From contig JAGKQI010000093.1 in NCBI GenBank assembly GCA_018806915.1, forward strand, positions 248,001 to 312,000: a stretch of DNA of 64,000 nucleotides, in the 5' to 3' direction. The notes below the pieces were generated by a model. It was not told the DNA's origin. It saw nothing but the letters and a program-made list of their open reading frames with translations, and ran no database searches. A program made the translations under genes and the position numbers. This DNA comes from Phytophthora colocasiae (lineage: Eukaryota > Oomycota > Peronosporomycetes > Peronosporales > Peronosporaceae). The stretch's first letter is position 1, and each line of letters begins with the position of its first letter. Of the stretch, positions 35,949 to 45,898 are shown one piece after another.

Positions 35949-35984
35949 TTATTCTGTAGGATACAGAATACCGGGTTAGAGGGG
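35949..35984 (-). repeat. piggyBac right terminal inverted repeat
   Basis: Ends GGGTTAGAGGGG before TTAA. It holds the palindrome TTATTCTGTA GGA TACAGAATA (35949-35970). Confidence 0.88.
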
Positions 35985-36177
35985 TTAAGGAAAATGGTCG
36001 GTAGCAGAACATATAACTAAAAAGAAAGACACTATCTGTCGACAGCTGCTAACGCTGCTGTCTGCCTGTCACTTCAGTTCGTGATTTTTCTGCACGAACT
36101 GATAGAGGCGGTTGGTGGTGCTTTCTCCTATTATACCTGCTACTGTGTTAATATACTGTGTTGCTGCTTATGAGCAG

Positions 36178-38993
36178 GTGAGGATCAACCACACGCAGCG
36201 GTTCCCGTTGGGGACTCGAGTGTCCAAGTATTTTAACGGGTACAAGGAGCCCTTCCAGGGGACAGTGGACCATCACGCGGAATTGACGGACTTCTATCAT
36301 ATTTCATATGATGACGGAGACAGTGAAGAGATGACAGAGGACGATGTGGATAGACACCTTCTCTCGTTGCCCAAGCCTCCAAGACCACCCAAGCCACAGA
36401 AGACGCTCAATGTAACTAAAGCGTCGAAGTCACCCAAAGCAAGCAAGCCGCGCACACACCCGCCGATGAAGAGAGCTAATAGCGATAGTTCTATTAGCTT
36501 GTCACCCCCGGCACCTGCGGTGTCGCCTCGAATTGCGTCTAGCGCTAAGCTAAAAGTGCTTAGTCTTAACGCACACGCACCCGGACTGATGCGTAGCAAC
36601 AGTTTTACCGACATCCCCAGCTCCAATAGTAAAGCACACGAACCACTAAGTGTCTCTATTCCAGCTCTTCATGAACATGAATATCACGAAGAAGAAGAAG
36701 AAGAAGGAGAAGAGGAGGAGGAGGAGGAAGAAGAGGAAGAGGAGGAAGAGGAGGAAGAAGATACCTCAAGCCAAGCCACCCCTGAAGAGATCAACCAACT
36801 CATTGGCAAGCCTGTGGAGAGAACTATAACCAAGGAAGGCTGCGGCATCAATGTTGTGCAAGGCACTGTGTCGAGCTACTTCCCAGCTACGAAGATGTTC
36901 CGGGTAATTCTTCTCGATGGAGATACCGACGATCTTTCTTATCAAGAAGTATTCAACAGTATTCCTGCAGCTTTGCGTCCAGTGGGGACGAAAAAGCGAA
37001 AGGCCGAGAATATTTCACGAAAGAAAGAGAAAAAAAATGGCGTGTCGAACGCTCCGTCAGCATCGCCTAAACGGCAGAAGATGCTCGACTTAAACGCTGC
37101 GTCGTCCACTTTTTCGAAAAGCACAGGACCGAAGAAGCGTGGTTCTAGGGCTAGCTCACCAATGTCGGTGGCTGAGTCACCTGTGAGTTCAGTCGTTCGA
37201 GAGACTGATATGGTGACGGTCGATGACGTCGAGTACAACATTGTGCGGAAAATTCTTTATATTATTGTGAGCACTGTGAACAACACGGTGATGGAAGCAC
37301 AGTTAGAGACTCTCTCCTCAACGGAGTTCCAGGTATGTTTTGCTGCTGCACAAGTCTTTGCTGTTTATGTTTCATGCTGTATTTCCTCTGTATTTAGGAT
37401 AAAGAGGCTCTGGAGGTTTTCGTGCAGAAAGGTGGTTTGACGTCCCTTGTAGATCTCCTTTCCAAATGGGAAGACCAAGAGGACACAGAGCAAGGTGTAC
37501 TACTGGTCCTGAAGGTAAGCAATTAGAAGATTGCAGGAGTAGCTATGGTGCTGACGGTCTTGAATTGATGGCAGGCATTAGCTGTGTTACCTGGTATCAC
37601 AACGGATGCCGTCATGGACAGCAACATTGGAAGGAAGGTCAGGGTAATTGCGAAACGTGGCTCTTATAGGGACTCGACCATCCCTGGCCTTGCTTCGTGG
37701 GTAATCAAAAAGATGAAAGCTGATATTGGAGTCGACAAGAAAACTAATGACCCAAGCAAGAGTGCCAATGGCAAGCCTGACAAAGATAAAGAAACTCGTT
37801 CTGGAGGGTCAAGCTCACCAAAACGAAAGACTGCCAGTTCTTTGCATGTCGCTAAGCGTGATAGCCACCCACCTATGCTCAAACCAGCCAGCAGTCCCAA
37901 ACCAGCCAAAGCAAAGGTCCAATCTACCTCGAACAGCGCGAAACGCTCGAACTCGGCGAGCCATTTGCAGAACCTGCTGAGTACGCCTTTTTCGTTTTCT
38001 AGGGCTTTAATTTTGTTTAACTGACTGACGTTGTGCTTTGTCTGAGTAGATTCTCGTAACGGCAGAGATGCAAGCACAGCTCGCCGTGATCACGACATTT
38101 TCGGGAATGTCGTGACTTCCCAGAGCAGGCGAAGGTTGGGGACAGCAAACAATTGGAAAGCTCGACGCTCGACAGTGGTGCTGGATCAAGTGAGTCGACG
38201 GGTGACCGAAAATCAAGGAGTGGAGAATCAGAAAACACAGCAAGCCGAAGAAGACAATTGGAAGCCTTCCAAAATCTCGTTTGCTGATCAGAGCATGGTG
38301 TGTCCATTTGACAAGGACATCGAGGTCTCAAAGCTTCTCATCTACCGATCGCCTGGATCCAGCAAGCCCGCAGAGCGACCGTCTATCAAGCGACAATCAG
38401 GGCCCCTCCGTTCCATTCTTCGGGTTCGAGAACTGCCTCCTCCCCCTCCGCAAGAGAATTCTGAACAAGCTAGTGCTATCGATTCAAATCTGGCCCCGCC
38501 AACGGTCCACGCAACTGTACGACCTACAATTGAGCCCATCGTGGTGCCGTCCAGTCGTCCGTCACTGACTGGCGAAAATGGGACAGCTGAGTCGCCGATG
38601 TTTAATACGTCCAAGCTGTCCAATATTGTGAGCCCGACGGAAAAGAGAAAGCAAGGCTTCTCTCCACCTCCTTGCATCCCAACGTCAGAGCAACCGCCGT
38701 TGGATTTCACTGAGGAGGGTGACGAAGGAGAAGATGGTGAAGTTCCTGGCACTGCTGACAATGTCGAGGTGCAAGTATCTGAAGCAGCACCGGAAAAACT
38801 CGAGTCAAAACCAGCTGAACAAGTAAAAGTCTACGCCGAAGCGCTGTCTCCAGTTGTCTCCGAAGATGAGTCTTCAGGGGATGACGAGCCTTCTGATGCA
38901 GAAGCTAGCACACAGAAATCCTCCACGGCTCCACAAGCAGAGCCTGCTCTTGAAGAGCCTCCTGTTCAACAAGTGGCCACCACGTCGGCTTAA
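36178..38993 (+). CDS. Tudor-like and TFIIS-N (LW) domain protein, PNUTS-like
   Basis: Exons: 36178-37332, 37398-37514, 37575-37980, 38050-38993. All junctions are GT..AG and phases agree. The 5' end is open: no in-frame ATG precedes the first Tudor-like domain, and an acceptor (TTATGAGCAG) lies just before 36178, so a small first exon is missing. Domains: Tudor-like 1 (FPLGTRVSKYF ... ISYDDGDSEEM), a poly-Glu run (about 36690-36760), Tudor-like 2 (VQGTVSSYFPATKMFRVI), a nuclear-type basic linker, an LW domain (EALEVFVQKGGLTSLVDLL to KVRVIAKRG and LASWVIKKMK), and a low-complexity C-terminus with KISF (38271-38282). LW domains bind transcription-elongation partners, and K-I-x-F is a PP1-docking pattern. 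Together this resembles PNUTS (a nuclear PP1 regulator), but the Tudor pair is not part of animal PNUTS, so the identity is inferred. Confidence 0.75.
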
Positions 38994-39059
38994 CCTAAGC
39001 TAGTATGCGTCTACTCGTTTCTAGTACCATAATCCAATATCACCATCGTTTTACGCGCT

Positions 39060-42000
39060 TCACTGTTTCTCTAGGATGATATTGAGCTGGTTGTACAGCG
39101 ACTCCTCCTTCTTGTTGTCGATTGAGTCCTGCATACGTTGCAGAGTCGCAAACATCTTTGCCTTCGTGGCGTCATTGAAGCGGTCCAGATGGTCAAAGCA
39201 CTGCAACAACGGATACGCAGACATCTGATTGACCTTGCCGATCTTGACAAACGCCTGCACCATTACGTCGAGGCCCTCGTCGGTGGCCAGCGAGAAATCG
39301 CGGATCTGTGACAAAGATCGAGTGACAGCACGACCGTGACTGGACTGAGCAGGGTTGAAGCTTGGGTCATCAAGGAGGCTTAAAATCTGCTTGCCCACAT
39401 CCTTCGAGTCCAAACTGCTCACGATACTGATGTACTTCGTCAGCATGTCAGGTGTTTTGCTCCATTCGTTGAAAACGTCTTCCTGTACTGTTGCACGATT
39501 GGGGAAATGCTCGTCTTCCAGTACCATTCGGAATCCGGTAGCCTTTTCACTGGCAAATGTTGAGCTCCTCAGCATATTGAGGGCTAAGGTGGAAGGAGCC
39601 ACAGTTGGAGCAATTGACGGAGTTGTGCTCAGCACGGGAGATTTACCACCTGCCTCAATGAGCAGTAGCAAATGACGCTTCAAGGCACGCTGCTGGAACT
39701 GCTCGGAATGGGGGCCTGAACGAGCTTCCTGGCATAATTTTGCGTAAAGATCTTCAATCTGCGCAGAATATTTGGCCCAAACAGCTTGAAGCAACGCAGT
39801 CGTTGCACTATTGAGAGCAACATAATGATGGCTCAGCTCATCGTAATTCGGGATAGTCTTCGTTTCTCCTAGTGTCAAAGCACGTGCCGACGGAGTCAGC
39901 TCGTCCGAGAACAGGATCGATCCATGCAGCTCCACGAACTCTGACGAGATCTCCACCTGCTTGTCACTCTTTAGAAGCCCTTCGATCACCTTGGCCTTCT
40001 CAATATCCGCTACGCTGCGGTAAGCTTGGTACTTGTTGACAGCGTCCGGGTCTGACAAAGCCTGCTTGGTCAAACGTGCCACCGACGGGTTCGTCTGTTT
40101 CGACTTGCCGAAGAATGACCACCCACGAGCGAAAGACAGGAAGTCTGGCTCCTCCGATACATCAGGGATGACAAGCTTGGCATCCTTCGTCTTCACGAGG
40201 AATACGCCGTTCTTCAGCGACTTGCCATCCTTCACGAGCGACCAGTCGATCGGAATCTCCCACGGTCCATTGTTCTCGGCAGGTTTATCCTCGAAACCCG
40301 TCTGCGAAATTTCCACGACGTATTCCTTGGATGCCGCCTTGTACTCCGTTGAGTACGTCACCTCAGGGTGACCCGGGCGGTTCAGCCACGTCTTCGCCAG
40401 GTTCTGTAGGTTTAGACCTGAACACTCTTCCATGCACTTGATCCACTCCATGCTTGTGGCGTTGCCGAACGCATACTTCGTGTGGTACTTGTCAAGGGCC
40501 TTGTGGAAGGTAGCTTCGCCTAAAAGAAGCTCCACCATGCGAACAAACTCCGGGGCTTTCGAATACGTCACAACAGAAACCAGCTCCTGGGTCTGGTTGA
40601 ATCCCTGCGGCTCGACAGACAGAGAGGTGACTGACTTGTCCTGTGCAAGCGGTCCAATGGCAGGGGTGAACATGTACAGCACTTCGCTCAGACGACTGTA
40701 GTCCTTGCCGAAGATGGCCGCACCACGCTTGCGCTCCATGTGCACCGTAACAGCCTCGTTCAACCAGATCTCGAACGGGGACTGGCCCGTCACCTGACTG
40801 CCGTTGATGTTGTGGTAGTACTCGTGGACCTTCACGTGCTCCATGTACTCATACGACTTGTCATCCATGCGGCAGCTCGGGCACAGACACGAACTCACAA
40901 TGGTGGTGTTACCGACGTTCTCCATACCGCCGTAGTACGAGTTCTCCATGGCGATCTCACGGTACACCGCGCCAGTGTACTTGTATCCAGTCTTCTTCCA
41001 CACCTTCAGCAGTTCCTTGAGCTCCGCGCGGACAGCAGTCAGACGAGTTGCATCCGAATCGCTCAGAGGCGTCTTGGTGTACTCCTCGTTGGGTCCGAGG
41101 CACAATGGCCCTTCCTTAGCCTTGAGAGCTTCCCGCTCTTCCAATAGTTCGTAGATACGCTTGCGTTCCTCGTGGTGTTCACAAGCCTCGGGGCCCAGAC
41201 TCACCATGACCCACAGCACCGAGTCGTGCAGCATCTTGACAGCAGCCTTCGCGTCCGCCGGCTCGAAGTATCCTGGGAACGCCAGGATCTCCAGCAACGT
41301 TGTGTCTCCATCCGGGAACTCCAGCGTACGACGGAACGTCTCGTACGAGCCCACACCCAGGAAGAACAGATACGGCGCCATGTTCACCTTGTGGTTGTAG
41401 TACTTGAGTACATGACGAGACGTGTCATCCGCACCGAGCACTTCCGACGCTGGGTGAAACACGGGAACTCCAGTCTCCGTGTGATATCCAGGCGCCAAGT
41501 CTCCATTGGTGATGATGTTAGTGTAGCGAGTACCAGCCACAATAGTCGTGGTGTAGTAGGCCTTGGCATCCATCGTATCGATGCATGGTACGATGCGCTG
41601 GAAGCCGTGCTGCTGGCACTGCGTGATGATAGTCTTGGGGGCACCCTCAGGCGTGTAGTCGAAGTACAAACCCTCGAGGATGTTCTCCGTCGGGGTGGCC
41701 ACAGACACCGTGCGGATCACGAACTCCTCTCCAGTCTGCACAGGCTTGGAGAACTTGACCACCAAGAAATGGTCCTCCTTGTCCACCTCAAACTCCAGCG
41801 CGCGGGGCTCCGCAAAGCTCGCCACGTGAGCTACAAAGTCATTCTTGTCATCCAGCGGCGAGAACTTGTCCAGCTGTTCCACGGACAGAATCTCCAGCTC
41901 CTTCGAGTTGAGCTTGAGCTCAGCAAGAGGTGCGATCCGAGATGCTTGAGCGTCGTCTGCAGCGTCACCTTTACCTTCGCCTCCGTGACGTCGAATACCA

Positions 42001-42382
42001 TGTCGAAGTGCAGTGGCTTCGTCTGCAACGGCTGGAAGTCCTGGCGCGTAAAGCGGTATCTCTTTCTCGCTTCTTCAAGCTTCTTCTCCAGTGCTTCAAA
42101 TCCGCTCTCTCCGCTACCCCCAGCACCCATTCTAGCGTTCCCACCAGCTTCAGAGGAGAACTGGTAGGTTCCACTTACCGTAATGTGAGAATTCCGCACT
42201 ATCGAAGGGCCTAATACCAAAGTACTTTTCACAGCCTTCCCGTGGACCAAATTCGACGAGAGAACCGACAAACAACGCACATTTCCGTTATCTCTATACA
42301 CGCGAAGACCTCGTGGCTTTAAAGATTTCACCGCCTTGGCGCGCAGCAATGCACGTGAGCACCGTTGCGCTGTACCCAGCAT
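39060..42382 (-). CDS. M1-family aminopeptidase (aminopeptidase N), mitochondrial-type leader; apparent frameshift
   Basis: Zinc metallo-aminopeptidase removing N-terminal residues. ATG at 42382 opens an Arg-rich, acid-poor leader (MLGTAQRCSRALLRAKAVKS) typical of mitochondrial import, then YRFTRQDFQPLQTKPLHFDM, the M1 N-terminal start. Near 41930-41945 one base must be added for the frame to run from TLQTTLKHL to LAELKLNSKELEILSVEQL; from there 940 codons are open to the stop at 39060. Motifs: GGMEN exopeptidase motif (near 40920), zinc site HEYYH (40826-40812) with the downstream glutamate in WLNEA, and the transition-state tyrosine in VTYSKAPEF. The C-terminal alpha-helical domain is complete. 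About 1,100 aa. Given the clean remainder, the frameshift may be a sequence error. Long plus-strand open frames over this gene are shadows. Confidence 0.9.
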
Positions 42383-42522
42383 TTTTGCTTGTCAAAAATG
42401 ACCTCACAGGTAAATACCGGTTATTTTGGTAATGAACCGGTTCATAACGGTTCGTGTGTCGCTTCAACTTGTAGTTGAATTGCACGTACCGGTATGCGAA
42501 TTACCATAGTGAATCGCTGTAA
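42383..42522. promoter_or_regulatory. Short bidirectional promoter region between aminopeptidase and IQ-protein genes
   Basis: Only 140 bp separate two divergent start codons. It contains direct repeats of ACCGGTT (GGTAATGAACCGGTTCATAACGGTTCG, about 42428-42450, seen as three GGTT blocks) but no recognised oomycete Inr. Confidence 0.4.
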
Positions 42523-45500
42523 ATGGCGCTGAGTCGGAGGAACAGTCGACTGGGATCTACTGGGCGATCAGTTGCAGATTCAGGGGCATCTCCGTATCTG
42601 CATGAGTTGCGTCGCCAGCTCTCGAATCTCGGGTCTTCCCAAAGGCCCCGACGTCAATCTACACAGACTCGTGGCCCTGCAGCGGAGAAGAGTTCTGGAA
42701 TCTGTTCAGCTGTACAATCAACGTTATTAGAGCCTCTGGGTGCTGTTCACCTTGAAGTAACTGATGTGAGCTGTGCTAGGCTGCAGTACCGTCTTTTGGG
42801 AACCAAACGCTACTGGTTTCGGTCTGTCAAGCAGGAGAAACAGGGCAAGATCCGCTGGGAGGTTAAACTCTATTATGTCAATTGTCGGAAGTCTACTCTT
42901 GACAGAATTCAAGTCTGCACGTGGTATGCTATGCCAAGACTTACAAGTGAAGATGTTACGATCAAATCTGTAGGCTTTTTCGATACGGAAAAAACGGCAA
43001 TGACTGCTTTGGAAGCTGCTGTCAAGGCTCGTGATGTCACGAATCCGTTCACCGGGTTGAACATACGGAAGAGTGAACTTCCGATTGAATTGGTAAAGTA
43101 TTTTCAAGTGGTGGTCGTGTCAGATATTTTTCAGAGGAAGTCCCAGAATGAAAGACTCGATCTGATTTACAGTCTACTGCTAGATGCAGCTCCAAGTTCT
43201 GCTAATTCGCAAGACGACACAGAGATGAAGTTTATTTTCCAGCAACGAAATACGCTATGGCCAATAATGCGATCACACCTGCGTGGGGTTTCAATTGTTG
43301 GGAGTAATGTCGTTTCTCTCTCGATATGGAGATCCTTAGCTTGTCACTTCATCGTAAGCGCGAAAACGGTGACACAGTGGAGAGCGGGGCGAAGCAGGCA
43401 GGAGATCGAGCGATCGTTCACTGAACGTTTTGGCCTGAGCCACCTTGCAAATGATCGGACCTTTAACGTTAATCAAGGCGTGCTTCCTGTATCTCGCGGA
43501 CTAGTAGAACTGGTATCACTGAACCAAGAAGAACTGACCTCCAAGCATCAAACCGAATCTGTGCCTCATTTTTACCATGGACTTCCGGACGAAGTGAAGC
43601 GGATGATCGCAGAGGAGCAATCTAAGATGGATCACGGGCGAGCAGCCTCAATTTCGGTCCAGAAACTCACTAAAAACACTGAAGATGCCTTTGTGAAAAG
43701 ATATCTCAAGCGTAGACGCGAGTACCTGCAAGTGGCCATTAAACTACAGCAACTCTATCGAAGTAACAGGCACAGCAAAGCCCTGCGACGCTGTTTTCGC
43801 CGTCATATCGGAGCTATGTCCCTTCAACGATTGTTCCGTGGTCATCAGCGTCGGAAGTACGCCAGAGCGTATTTCCGTGTCGCCACGTGTGCTACATTGA
43901 TCATTCAGTCCGTTTATCGATCGTTCAAGTCCAGGCAGCAGACCGTGGCGATGTTTATTCGGTACCAACGGGCAACATTAGATCTCCAACGAGTCTATCG
44001 TGGCTTTATTGGGAGAAGCTACGCGCGACGTGTACGTCGTCTGCAAGCGAATGCTATCATGGTGGAGAAGCTTGTGCGAGGATTCCTGGGACGGCGTCGA
44101 GCGCAACGCATTTTTCTCGCCAAGCATAAGCAACAAGTCGTTATCCCTGCTTGTGTCAATATCCAGCGACTTTGGAGAGGATATCGCGAGCGCAAATGGG
44201 TTAGAGTGAAACGACAAGCAGTGAAACGAGTTCGTGTTTTCCTTCCCGCTGCTCTACGAATCGAGACGTTAATACGAGGGTTCTTAGCTCGACGGCTAGT
44301 AGCAAAGTTTCGTGCTGCTAATGAAGCCGCGAGAGTGATCCAAAAGTTCTGGCGTTCTTGCCGATACTTTCGCAAGTGGATGGAGCTCATGGAGTTGCGA
44401 CGAAAAGACCGAATGGCGTCGCATATCGGTGCAATAGCTCGTGGAATTCTCGCGAGGAAGTTCATTCAGCGAGAGAAGAAGAAGAGATATCACCGTCGTG
44501 TGGTGGAGCCATCCGCCGCGAAGATCCAACGTGTTTTTCGTGGATATATTGTACGAAAGAGACTCGAAGACATCCGAGACCAAGTGGAAGCAGCTATCAC
44601 TTTACAACAAATGTGGCGCGCTCGATCTACCGTCAAAACAATTCGAGACAAGCTACGTGGGTTCCGAATCTCGCTTCGGGAGTCTGCTGCTGGGAGAATT
44701 CAACGGAGCTATCGTTGCTATCGAGCACGGCAGGAATTGAATTTCCGTCGCCTAACGTACTTTGCTTGCCACGGGAAGGCTGCTCTTGCTGTTCAAGCTG
44801 CATGGAGAAGCTATTGTAGTCGTAAACAGCTGAAAGAATTCCGCTTCTGTTCATTGATTGAGCGCAAAGCGAGTGCACTAACTCAGTCAAAGGAAGACCA
44901 AGAGATGATTGAGTTCGACATCTTCGATGCACGTGCAGATCTCAAGCGTGTGATGAAGTACAAGGCGAAGACATTACGTCGGATCAAGGAGCTAAAAGAG
45001 ATGCGAATTGAATGGGAAAGAAGACAACCTGTAGTTGAAAAAGAGCTGAGCCAACTAACGGAAGAAGACATGGATAGAGGCTGGGGGGAAGCATTTGAGA
45101 CAGAAAAACACATTCTGCACTTCAGTCTTGAGCTGAGTGTGGAGGATATTCTGTCGAAAAAGCAGCAGGTTCGAGAGTACGAAGAGGAAATTGAGGACTT
45201 GCGCATAGAGCTTGAAGATCTGGAGCGTGACGTTGAGGAATGCGTCTTGAATGAGACCATGGAACTCGAATCTTATCGTGATCTAGAGCTGCAACGAGCA
45301 GGGGGGATGTTTGCGGACGAAAAAGCTCGACGGGTTCGTCTGCAACGTATTCGATGGGGCACCAGGAGCGTTCGAAAGCATGTCATTTTGCGAGAGCGTC
45401 AGGATCTGCAGCTCTCACAAAAGGAGGTGCTTGCTAAGCGTCAAGTGGAAGAACTGGGGCTGTTGGCATTTGAGAAGAAGGAATTTGTAAAGCAGAAGCT

Positions 45501-45840
45501 GGGACAGGCAATAGAAGACGCAGCCAGATCACGAGCTAAGCAAAACGAGGTGATAATGGAGATGAAGCGCGACACCAACGTTCTTCACGGATTCAATGGG
45601 GCTGTGGAGAAGATGAAGGCGATTACTCAAGAGTATTCGTTTCAATTTCGAGTTCCGAAGACAGATTTGCGAGAAGACCCTGAGTCTGTTATGTGTTCTG
45701 GCTGTGGCCGAATCACCTGTGACTGTCATCTACAAAACAATGAACCCAACGAAGGAGTCAAGAAGCTGGATACAAATAAAGCAATCACCAATATGAGAAG
45801 CACAAACAGGCTGGCAAGACGATGGCGATACCAAGATTGA
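42523..45840 (+). CDS. Multi-IQ-motif, coiled-coil protein (1,105 aa)
   Basis: A single exon starting ATG GCG CTG. Residues 1-400 form a globular region without a recognised domain (VSCARLQYRLLGTKRYWFRS). Residues about 404-775 hold roughly 13 IQ-type repeats (LQRLFRGHQRRKYAR, LQRVYRGFIGRSYARR, IQRLWRGYRERKWVR, IQRVFRGYIVRKRL and others), which bind calmodulin or light chains. Residues about 780-1040 are charged coiled coil. A compact Cys cluster, MCSGCGRITCDC, lies near residue 1057. There is no myosin motor, CH or kinase domain, so it is neither a myosin nor an ASPM-type protein by what is seen. A calmodulin-binding scaffold at the cytoskeleton or flagellum is the likely role, by inference. 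Confidence 0.85.
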   Translation: MALSRRNSRLGSTGRSVADSGASPYLHELRRQLSNLGSSQRPRRQSTQTRGPAAEKSSGICSAVQSTLLEPLGAVHLEVTDVSCARLQYRLLGTKRYWFRSVKQEKQGKIRWEVKLYYVNCRKSTLDRIQVCTWYAMPRLTSEDVTIKSVGFFDTEKTAMTALEAAVKARDVTNPFTGLNIRKSELPIELVKYFQVVVVSDIFQRKSQNERLDLIYSLLLDAAPSSANSQDDTEMKFIFQQRNTLWPIMRSHLRGVSIVGSNVVSLSIWRSLACHFIVSAKTVTQWRAGRSRQEIERSFTERFGLSHLANDRTFNVNQGVLPVSRGLVELVSLNQEELTSKHQTESVPHFYHGLPDEVKRMIAEEQSKMDHGRAASISVQKLTKNTEDAFVKRYLKRRREYLQVAIKLQQLYRSNRHSKALRRCFRRHIGAMSLQRLFRGHQRRKYARAYFRVATCATLIIQSVYRSFKSRQQTVAMFIRYQRATLDLQRVYRGFIGRSYARRVRRLQANAIMVEKLVRGFLGRRRAQRIFLAKHKQQVVIPACVNIQRLWRGYRERKWVRVKRQAVKRVRVFLPAALRIETLIRGFLARRLVAKFRAANEAARVIQKFWRSCRYFRKWMELMELRRKDRMASHIGAIARGILARKFIQREKKKRYHRRVVEPSAAKIQRVFRGYIVRKRLEDIRDQVEAAITLQQMWRARSTVKTIRDKLRGFRISLRESAAGRIQRSYRCYRARQELNFRRLTYFACHGKAALAVQAAWRSYCSRKQLKEFRFCSLIERKASALTQSKEDQEMIEFDIFDARADLKRVMKYKAKTLRRIKELKEMRIEWERRQPVVEKELSQLTEEDMDRGWGEAFETEKHILHFSLELSVEDILSKKQQVREYEEEIEDLRIELEDLERDVEECVLNETMELESYRDLELQRAGGMFADEKARRVRLQRIRWGTRSVRKHVILRERQDLQLSQKEVLAKRQVEELGLLAFEKKEFVKQKLGQAIEDAARSRAKQNEVIMEMKRDTNVLHGFNGAVEKMKAITQEYSFQFRVPKTDLREDPESVMCSGCGRITCDCHLQNNEPNEGVKKLDTNKAITNMRSTNRLARRWRYQD

Positions 45841-45898
45841 TTAAGTGACGGCACAGCATTCGATCTGACGGTGCCGTCGGTGTAACTTCACTCAGCGT

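Larger units (their letters stand above)
33955..35984 (-). mobile_element. piggyBac-type DNA transposon, internally degenerate
   Basis: 2030 bp bounded by TTAA on both sides (33951-33954 and 35985-35988). It has terminal inverted repeats that start CCC (CCCTTCTAACCC at the left; CCCCTCTAACCC on the complement at the right). TTAA duplication and CCC ends define piggyBac. The inside holds a decayed coding fragment on the minus strand near the right end and an 82-bp tandem repeat block near the middle. There is no intact transposase, so it is non-autonomous. Confidence 0.88.

Noticed and set aside
41172..42167. Long plus-strand open frame (331 codons)
   Set aside because: It lies wholly opposite the M1 aminopeptidase, with His/Arg-rich composition typical of an antisense shadow and no domain.
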